Under the pieces are notes generated by a model that was not told the origin of the DNA, did no database searches, and was given only the letters and a program-made list of their open reading frames with translations. A program made the translations under genes and the position numbers. Positions 30,288 to 36,306 of a stretch of DNA of 36,306 bases are shown here, piece after piece. The DNA comes from Actinomycetota bacterium (lineage in GTDB: Bacteria > Planctomycetota > Phycisphaerae > JAACET01): NCBI GenBank assembly GCA_011682385.1, contig JAACET010000006.1:1-36306 (forward strand), read 5' to 3'. Position 1 is the first letter of the stretch, and each line of letters starts with the position of its first letter.

Positions 30288-33200
30288 ATGAGCCGTGCCC
30301 GCATAAAACGACTATTGTCAGCATTCCCTGCTGCGACCCTTCAGCATCTGGGTCTGTTTATAGCATTTGTGCTTCTAGTATCGGCGAATGAGTTTACGGC
30401 TGCCCATCCTGGCCTGGCATCAGGCCTGATATTTGTATTTTCCCTGCCCTACCTGCTGGCTTCGTTGGTGACCAAGCGGGCGAGTTTCCTGTATGCAATG
30501 ATGCTGCTTGGCGCAGTATCGTATTTTTTGGCGTGCCATGCCCTGGGCGCTCCGGGATCGACGTTCCCGCTGCTTTCAGTACCTCTGGTGGTGGTCCTGG
30601 AGCTTATCGGACAATATTTAAGGAAGCGGTTGGGCAAGGAATGGGCCAACTACCCGCGGACAGTCTTTCGGGCTATGAATATTACCGTAGCGGTTTTTAT
30701 GGTATGGGCGCTAGTTCAGGCCGGGGAACTTATCGGGCAAGGGGGGCTCATTTCGTGGGTGGCTGGGCTAGCCTTTCTGGGTTATGCGGGTCTTTATTTG
30801 GGGCACTGCTTGGCCAGGAGCCATGCGGTTTACACCTACACATTCGCTTGGTTCCTGAGTCTGGGAGGTATTTTCACGGCAGGGGTGTTAGCTGGTCTGG
30901 ATTACTGCTGGCTGCCGACAATAGCCTCGGCGGCATTGCTTCTACTGCTGGGAACCAGATTGCACGGGCAGAGGAAATACGTCTGGTCGCGGCATTTCTA
31001 TTTCTCAGCGGCGGCAGTGGTGTTCGTTTCGCTGTGCTTTGCCGCCTTTCACTGGACGTTCTTGCTGATTGACTTAGCCCTGGCGTCGCTGTTGCTGTGG
31101 GTTGGATACACGTGGCTGGTGCGAGCTGTGGGTGGAGTCCGGCAGGCGACCATGGCCGAGCGGGTGATAGCGAAGTATTTATTCTCTGCGGCTGTGGTGC
31201 TGGTCGTGCCGGTAATGGTGGTGCTGTTTATCAACCCGACGGATGCTTACGTTGTTTGCTCGGCCCTGCTCTGCGGGCTGAGCTTGTCGTGGATCGCCTG
31301 GCAACGTAAGAGCCAGGTTTCGGCCTGGGCGAGTGTTTATCTGCTGGGGGCGGGGATGTTTGTTTCGGGGGCGCTGCTGGGGATATCCGGGCAGCTTAGC
31401 GGCTGGCTGATGGTGAGCTGGTCGTTGGCTGCTGCAGTAGTGGTGCTAATTACCCTGGCCTTGCTGGGGCGGGCTACGGACGAAATAACTCGGAGGAGGC
31501 TGGGGACAGCGGCAATTTTCCCAGCCTTTTTCGCCTGGTACGTGCCAATGCTGCAGGGCCAATTGGTGTTGGCTTTGGTAGCGGCAGGGGCAACACTGCT
31601 AGCGGTGCTGGCAGTGGGGGCGTATCTTAAAGAGAGATATTTCTACTGCGCTATTGGGCCGACACTGGCCGGAGCGTTTACGGCTGTGGTTCTGTTATTG
31701 GCTGGTCCGGGTCAGGCTGCATGGATTGCGTGCGTCGTGGCAGCAGCGGCAGCGGTGGCAGGTTTCATCTGGGCGGGAGGTGGCAAACGTCAGGTAATTC
31801 GCCTGGCGGCGAACCTGGCTTGGCTGATCCTGTCGGTGGCGGCTGTGGTAATAGCGGTTATGGCGGATGCGGGGCACTTGTCGTACTGCGTTACGGCGGT
31901 GGCGTTAGCATCGGTGTTGGCTGGCGGGTGGGCTAAGCGCAAGAGTGAGTCGGATATTCTGGATAAGCTGGTGCAAGCTGTAGCAGTGCTGGGGACGATC
32001 GGGGCAGTGCTGGTGGGGCCTTTGAGCGGCCGGAGTAATGTTCTTACGGGAGTGTGTTTGCTGATTCTCTCGGGTGGATATTGGCTGGCGTGGAGGCGGA
32101 GCCGGGGTATTTGGCATGTGCGTGCGACCAATTGGCTGTTCGCTTTGGGGGCGCTGCTGGTGATCTTGGCGGTATTTTCGAGCGCCGAAGCCCGATTGGG
32201 TGCGGCTGCGGGGGTAGTGTTGATATTATTTTCGGGTGCAGCCCTGCGTGGACGATTCGAGCAGGCTAGCCGTAGCGCGGTTTTGACGGGACATTTTAGC
32301 AGTATTGTTCTGGCGTGCGTAACGCTGATTATGGCATGGCAGCTGAGCACGTGGGGGATGGCCTTGGTGGTGCTGGGCTATGCGGTGATTTACGCGGCGA
32401 TGCCCAGGTTGCGGGCAAACAGTGGATTTCGGCTGGGGACGGGGCTGTGGCTGAGTTTGGCAATACTGCTGGGGCTGGCGGTGTACAGCGGTACTCCTTA
32501 CCGAGAGCAGTTACCTCAGTTAGCGGTGCTTTCGCTGATCTGGATGGCGGCTGGATACATCCTTAAGCGGCTGCAGTCGGAATCTTGGCCGATGCCTCTC
32601 TATATCTGTGCGGCGATGCTGGCGGGCTTCTGCGGATTGCTGAGCGTCTTTGCACCAGCGACAGAGGATTCCTGGGTCGTGTTCCTGGTCAATGGTATTG
32701 TCTTCGCCTGTCTGTTCCTGCTGGTACGGCAGGACATATTTGCTTATCTGATTACTTTGGCGTTGTCGTTGATGGCCTACGATTGGGTAAAGGCGAGCAC
32801 GAGTTCGTTTACTACAGATGTGCTGTTTTACCTGGTAATAGCTGCGGCGGTGCTGGGGCTGTTCTTCCTGCTGCCGCATCTGAAGAGGCTGGTGGTTCGG
32901 CTGGGTTCTATGCCGATGATCTCCATTTTCACCTGGCGAGGAGCGGCGATCATCTGCATACCGATAGCGGTGCTGGCCCTGCTGGTGCTGAGCACCTATT
33001 CGGTAAAGCTCAGCGGGCATCCGAAGTTCTGCACCTCGTGCCACTACATGGGAGATTACTACACTTCCTGGCAGCACTCTTCCCATAAGGATGTAGCCTG
33101 TATTGATTGTCACTATGAACCAGGTCTGACGGCGACACTAAAGGGCAAGATGGAGGGGATGGTCCAGTTGGTCAAGTATGTGTCGCACTCCTACGGGACC

Positions 33201-34310
33201 AAGCCTCACGCGTTGATTTCCAACGAGTCGTGCATGCGCTCGGGCTGCCATGGGGGAATGGATCACAGCAAAAAGACGCTGCTCTTTAAAGGGCAAATTC
33301 GTTTTCGTCACGATAAACATCTGGACGAACAGCCGCGGGGGAAGAAGTTGAACTGTGTTAGTTGTCACGGACAGACTGTGGAGGGCGAGCACATCAGCGT
33401 CAGCGAGACCACCTGCATCACCTGCCATTTCTACGGGCGAAAGCAGAAGTCGGTGGCGGCTGGGAAATGTCTGACCTGTCACGTGGAGCCCCAGAAGACA
33501 GTAACTTTCATGGGGCAACCGTTCAACCACCGAGAGTTCTTGAAGGGCAAAGAATCTGTCCGTTGCACCTATTGCCACAGCCAAGTCACGCAGGGGGATG
33601 GGGCCATCTCCCCGACTCGGTGCCGGAGCTGCCACCGTGGTTCGCTGGAGAAAATTGAGGACCAAGCCCAGTTCCACCTGGTGCACGTGTCCCAGGGTCA
33701 CTTTGACTGCTTACAGTGTCATGACGAGATCAAACACGGTATTCATCCGATGGAGCAGCAGTTGCTGGCTTCGGGCAATTGCAGTAGTTGCCACGAGGGG
33801 GAACGACACTCTCTGCAGGAGCGTATTTACGCGGGGACGGCCTTGGCGGAAATAGAAAGACTCCCGGATGCAATGTACAAGGCTGGCGTGGCCTGCGACG
33901 GGTGCCATACCGACGTCCAGAGCGCCGGGCTGGGCGGGGTACCCTTTACCAAGAAGCTATCGGGGCCTAAACAGTGCGCCGACTGTCACGGCAGTGAGAT
34001 GTACGGTCAGATGCTGGTTTCTTGGCAGGAAGACATCAAAGAACGGCTTGGCGAACTTCAGCCGGACTTGAAGCGATTAGACGAGATATGTCGGGCGGCG
34101 CAGGTTCCAGCCGAGGAACTTACCAAGGCTCAAGAGCTGCTGAACTCGGCTAAAACCAAACTGTCGTACGTGATCCAGGACGGCAGCTACGGGGTGCATA
34201 ACATCGCTTACGTCTCGGCTATCCTGGACAGTGCCGAAGCTGAGATCGAGAGGTGCCGGTCCCTGACTGCTCTATGGAACCAAGCTGGCCCCGAGGAGTC
34301 CAGACGATGA
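30288..34310 (+). CDS. Giant polytopic membrane protein fused to a dodecaheme c-type cytochrome
   Basis: A 1340-residue protein. Residues 1 to about 905 are almost entirely hydrophobic helices (roughly 25-30 by eye) with short charged loops and no family I recognise. A last helix (about 885-905, 'IICIPIAVLALLVLSTYSV') leads to a periplasmic haem domain. This starts like NapC/NirT ('FCTSCHYM...W..SSHKDVACIDCH', first haem cysteine C915) and runs to C1230. It holds 11 CxxCH sites and one CX4CH (C982-C987-H988), hence 12 predicted haems. A helical tail without haem sites (1240-1340) ends the chain. The next gene (hdrC) overlaps its stop by 4 nt. It likely links the quinone pool or outer electron carriers to the cytoplasmic HdrCBA module (inference). 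Confidence 0.85.
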   Translation: MSRARIKRLLSAFPAATLQHLGLFIAFVLLVSANEFTAAHPGLASGLIFVFSLPYLLASLVTKRASFLYAMMLLGAVSYFLACHALGAPGSTFPLLSVPLVVVLELIGQYLRKRLGKEWANYPRTVFRAMNITVAVFMVWALVQAGELIGQGGLISWVAGLAFLGYAGLYLGHCLARSHAVYTYTFAWFLSLGGIFTAGVLAGLDYCWLPTIASAALLLLLGTRLHGQRKYVWSRHFYFSAAAVVFVSLCFAAFHWTFLLIDLALASLLLWVGYTWLVRAVGGVRQATMAERVIAKYLFSAAVVLVVPVMVVLFINPTDAYVVCSALLCGLSLSWIAWQRKSQVSAWASVYLLGAGMFVSGALLGISGQLSGWLMVSWSLAAAVVVLITLALLGRATDEITRRRLGTAAIFPAFFAWYVPMLQGQLVLALVAAGATLLAVLAVGAYLKERYFYCAIGPTLAGAFTAVVLLLAGPGQAAWIACVVAAAAAVAGFIWAGGGKRQVIRLAANLAWLILSVAAVVIAVMADAGHLSYCVTAVALASVLAGGWAKRKSESDILDKLVQAVAVLGTIGAVLVGPLSGRSNVLTGVCLLILSGGYWLAWRRSRGIWHVRATNWLFALGALLVILAVFSSAEARLGAAAGVVLILFSGAALRGRFEQASRSAVLTGHFSSIVLACVTLIMAWQLSTWGMALVVLGYAVIYAAMPRLRANSGFRLGTGLWLSLAILLGLAVYSGTPYREQLPQLAVLSLIWMAAGYILKRLQSESWPMPLYICAAMLAGFCGLLSVFAPATEDSWVVFLVNGIVFACLFLLVRQDIFAYLITLALSLMAYDWVKASTSSFTTDVLFYLVIAAAVLGLFFLLPHLKRLVVRLGSMPMISIFTWRGAAIICIPIAVLALLVLSTYSVKLSGHPKFCTSCHYMGDYYTSWQHSSHKDVACIDCHYEPGLTATLKGKMEGMVQLVKYVSHSYGTKPHALISNESCMRSGCHGGMDHSKKTLLFKGQIRFRHDKHLDEQPRGKKLNCVSCHGQTVEGEHISVSETTCITCHFYGRKQKSVAAGKCLTCHVEPQKTVTFMGQPFNHREFLKGKESVRCTYCHSQVTQGDGAISPTRCRSCHRGSLEKIEDQAQFHLVHVSQGHFDCLQCHDEIKHGIHPMEQQLLASGNCSSCHEGERHSLQERIYAGTALAEIERLPDAMYKAGVACDGCHTDVQSAGLGGVPFTKKLSGPKQCADCHGSEMYGQMLVSWQEDIKERLGELQPDLKRLDEICRAAQVPAEELTKAQELLNSAKTKLSYVIQDGSYGVHNIAYVSAILDSAEAEIERCRSLTALWNQAGPEESRR

Positions 34311-34870
34311 GATGGGAACTAGCGGACAAGGCTTTGCATTCGGACTTCCGCCGGCGGGTGGAAGAGCTTAGCGGACAAAACCTTGGCGAGTGTTACCAGT
34401 GCGGAAAATGTACCGGGGGCTGTCCGGTGCTGGCGGATATCGAACTTTCCCCGAACCGGGTGATCCGCATGATACAGTTGGGCCTGGAAGAGGATGTTCT
34501 GACCAACGAGTCGATCTGGTGTTGCACAGCCTGCGGGACGTGTAACGGTCGTTGTCCGATGGGTGTCGATATCGTTCGCATCCTTGATACTGTTCGATTG
34601 CTGTCGCAGCGCAGCAAGTACCGACCTGGCGCTTTGGAGGTCTTGACGTTCTACCAAGCGTTTCTGAATTGCATACGACATTTCGGGCGGCTAAACGAGA
34701 TAGGCCTGATGGGCAGCTATAACATAAACTCGGGGCGTCTGCTTACAAACATGGTCAAGGCTCCCTGGTTTTTCATGAAGGGCAAGATAAGCCTCTCGCC
34801 ACACAAGATTCGGCGGATCGAAAGGCTCGAGCGGGTCTTTGCACGAATCGAGGAGATAGAAGGCAAATGA
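34307..34870 (+). CDS. hdrC: HdrC-like 4Fe-4S protein
   Basis: A 187-residue iron-sulfur subunit with two 4Fe-4S motifs: C29-x2-C32-x2-C35-x3-C39-P and C73-x2-C76-x2-C79-x3-C83-P ('CYQCGKCTGGCP', 'CTACGTCNGRCP'). These are typical of HdrC, which passes electrons between HdrA and HdrB. ATG 34307 overlaps the cytochrome stop (ATGA); a more upstream in-frame start at 34253 would lie inside the cytochrome gene. No membrane helices are evident, so it is the soluble HdrC type rather than HdrE-linked. Its stop overlaps hdrB by 4 nt. Confidence 0.92.
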   Translation: MRWELADKALHSDFRRRVEELSGQNLGECYQCGKCTGGCPVLADIELSPNRVIRMIQLGLEEDVLTNESIWCCTACGTCNGRCPMGVDIVRILDTVRLLSQRSKYRPGALEVLTFYQAFLNCIRHFGRLNEIGLMGSYNINSGRLLTNMVKAPWFFMKGKISLSPHKIRRIERLERVFARIEEIEGK

Positions 34871-35754
34871 GATACGGTTATTTTCCAGGATGTTCTCTGC
34901 TGTCCAGTGCCGTCGAGTACGATCGGTCGGCCCGGGCTGTGCTGGGCGCGGTGGGTGTGGAGCTGGAAGAAATCGACGACTGGGTTTGCTGCGGGGCAAC
35001 GGCGGCTCACGCTACGAGCCCTCTGCTGTCGGCGGCGTTGCCGGCGATTTCGTGTGCGGCGGCGGAGAAGCAGGGGTTGGATGTGCTGACCTGCTGCGCG
35101 GCTTGTTATAGCCGACTGAAGTCGGTTAACAGGGAAGTCAAGGACGACCCCAAGCTGCAAAAACAAATCAGCGAAATCATTGAAGAGCCGTATGAGGGAA
35201 ACGTGCGGGTGCTGCACATTACCGAAGTATTGGGCCGAGAGATTGGTACCGAGGCGATCAAGGCTGCGGTGCAAAAGCCGTTAGAGGGCCTGAAGGTCGC
35301 CTGCTACTACGGCTGTCTGATGGCTCGGATGCCGGAGGCCCTGTGTGTGGACAAGGCGGAATACCCGGTCCTGATGGATGATCTTATCAGGGCGGTGGGG
35401 GGCGAGCCGGTGGATTGGCCCTACAAGACCGAGTGCTGCGGAGCGGCCCTGACTCTGGCCAGACAAAAGACGGTGATCCGGCTCAGTGGCGAGGTTGTCC
35501 AGATTGCCAAGGCCAACGGAGCTGACATTCTGGCGGTGGCCTGTCCGTTGTGCCAGGCTAATCTTGATATGTATCAGGCCAACGCGGAAAAGCTGCTGGG
35601 TGAGCAGTTGGGAGTACCGGTGCTTTACTTTACCCAACTGATGGGTTTGGCGATGGGACTGCCAACTGAGGAGCTTTGTTTGGATAAGGTTATTGTGGAC
35701 CCGATGCCGCTGCTTAGCGAGAAGGGCTTTATCAGCGGAGGGGTTTACTTGTAA
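34867..35754 (+). CDS. hdrB: HdrB-like heterodisulfide reductase subunit (two CCG domains)
   Basis: A 295-residue protein with both CCG domains that hold the non-cubane 4Fe-4S clusters of HdrB. N-terminal set: C9, C41-C42, C76-C77 and C80 ('FPGCSLL', 'WVCCGA', 'TCCAAC'). C-terminal set: C146/C150, C190-C191, C226-x2-C229 ('CYYGCLMAR', 'TECCGAA', 'ACPLCQ'). In methanogens this subunit reduces CoM-S-S-CoB. In bacteria the substrate is usually unknown and may be another disulfide. It is translationally coupled to hdrC and lies 73 nt before hdrA. Confidence 0.93.
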   Translation: MRYGYFPGCSLLSSAVEYDRSARAVLGAVGVELEEIDDWVCCGATAAHATSPLLSAALPAISCAAAEKQGLDVLTCCAACYSRLKSVNREVKDDPKLQKQISEIIEEPYEGNVRVLHITEVLGREIGTEAIKAAVQKPLEGLKVACYYGCLMARMPEALCVDKAEYPVLMDDLIRAVGGEPVDWPYKTECCGAALTLARQKTVIRLSGEVVQIAKANGADILAVACPLCQANLDMYQANAEKLLGEQLGVPVLYFTQLMGLAMGLPTEELCLDKVIVDPMPLLSEKGFISGGVYL

Positions 35755-35827
35755 GGGTAAGACTCTGCAACGGGGCGGGGCTCGTTCGGCCGTTGCCGTG
35801 TTGTGAACCACTTGGGAAGATTTGACC

Positions 35828-36306
35828 ATGGCGAGAATGGGTGTCTTTATATGCTGGTGCGGTGCAAACATCGCAGAGACAGTGGACTGCGAAGAGGTGG
35901 CTCGTTATGCGGGTACCTTGCCCGGGGTGATGATTGCCCGCAGCTATAAGTACATGTGCTCGGACCCGGGCCAGCGGCTGATCACCGACGCCATACAGGA
36001 GCATAAGCTCAGCGGAGTGGTGGTGGCCTCTTGCTCGCCACGGATGCATGAGCCTACTTTCCGCATGGCTGCAGCCAGCGTGGGGCTCAATCCGTATATG
36101 CTGGAGATGGCTAACATCCGCGAGCACTGTTCGTGGGTACACACCGACAGACGTGAGGCCACGGAAAAGGCTCAGGACCTGGTGCGCCTGCTGGTGGAAA
36201 AGGTAAAGCGCAATCAGCCTCTACAAGAGATTGAAGTGCCCGTAACCCAGCGGGTGATGGTCATAGGAGCCGGCATTGCCGGCATCCAGGCGGCTCTGGA
36301 TGTGGC
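35828..36306 (+). CDS. hdrA: HdrA-like FAD/iron-sulfur subunit (partial, runs off the window)
   Basis: The first 159 codons of an HdrA. They read 'MARMGVFICWCGANIAETVDC' less its last residue, then 'VASCSPRMHEPTF' and 'EMANIREHCSWVHTDRREATEKAQDLV', the diagnostic HdrA N-terminus, and end in the FAD-binding 'VIGAGIAGIQAALDV'. HdrA proteins have 650 or more residues, so most is missing here. In known complexes it carries flavin and can bifurcate electrons. The frame is open to the last base. The usual 'C-x-C-G-x-N' cysteines are present. Whether an MvhD, FrhB or FdhAB-type partner follows cannot be seen. Confidence 0.93.
   Translation, partial: MARMGVFICWCGANIAETVDCEEVARYAGTLPGVMIARSYKYMCSDPGQRLITDAIQEHKLSGVVVASCSPRMHEPTFRMAAASVGLNPYMLEMANIREHCSWVHTDRREATEKAQDLVRLLVEKVKRNQPLQEIEVPVTQRVMVIGAGIAGIQAALDV

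Noticed and set aside
1-36306. tRNA, rRNA, CRISPR array, intact transposase or integrase
   Set aside because: None was recognised on either strand; only small palindromes and one possible IS end were found.

Overview
The window (about 52% GC by eye) looks like chromosome of an anaerobic bacterium, most likely a planctomycete of the Phycisphaerae type. That placement is an inference. It rests on the broken rph / lipoprotein / rdgB order, the mix of UroD-like and Gfo/Idh/MocA sugar genes, and the anaerobic enzymes: a tungsten/molybdenum aldehyde:ferredoxin oxidoreductase, an HdrCBA module with a multiheme cytochrome, and an oxygen-sensitive-looking sulfur assimilation pathway. No tRNA, rRNA, CRISPR array or intact transposase was seen.

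Layout. 1-860: two broken genes joined together (a GntR/LacI-type regulator and a UroD-like enzyme). 946-4744: FCD-type GntR regulator, class III aminotransferase, Gfo/Idh/MocA oxidoreductase and HpcH/HpaI aldolase, packed as an uncharacterised metabolic operon. 4768-7078 (minus): ugd-uxs, making UDP-xylose. 7075-7537 (minus): an MntA-type nucleotidyltransferase antitoxin followed by a HepT toxin gene cut to 56 codons. 7744-9767: AOR and a MoaD-like protein. 9768-10439: a repeat-rich non-coding stretch that ends in a truncated rph. 10859-12733: SPOR-like lipoprotein, rdgB and a PQ-loop-like membrane protein. 13043-16489: hypothetical protein, Wzz/BY-kinase-like protein with a degenerate P-loop, and an FHA protein. 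16705-19869: PilZ protein and an NtrB/NtrC-like pair.

19909-28178 is a sulfur assimilation region. cysK and an HD-domain gene run on the minus strand. An Rrf2 regulator starts the plus strand, followed by a close-packed run: 4Fe-4S APS reductase (cysH), DUF2061, O-acetylhomoserine sulfhydrylase (metY), a ThiS-like carrier whose Gly-Gly is masked by a four-residue tail, a MoeB/ThiF-type E1, a JAMM protease, and a siroheme sulfite reductase fused to a TusA domain. The set resembles the protein-thiocarboxylate route to homocysteine described for Wolinella succinogenes (HcyS/HcyF/HcyD). It differs in that the reductase appears to carry a complete 4Fe-4S/siroheme cysteine set in each half, plus its own TusA sulfur-relay domain. 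The inferred flow is APS to sulfite (CysH), sulfite to sulfide (Sir), sulfur onto the unmasked, adenylated carrier (JAMM plus E1), then transfer to O-acetylhomoserine (MetY).

28371-29840 is an orphan membrane histidine kinase. 30288-36306 begins an electron-transfer operon. Its first gene encodes a 1340-residue protein with about 900 residues of membrane helices fused to a C-terminal cytochrome with 12 predicted haem sites. It is translationally coupled to hdrC and hdrB and followed by hdrA, which runs off the window. This fusion and the Sir-TusA cluster are the strongest candidates for undescribed biology here.
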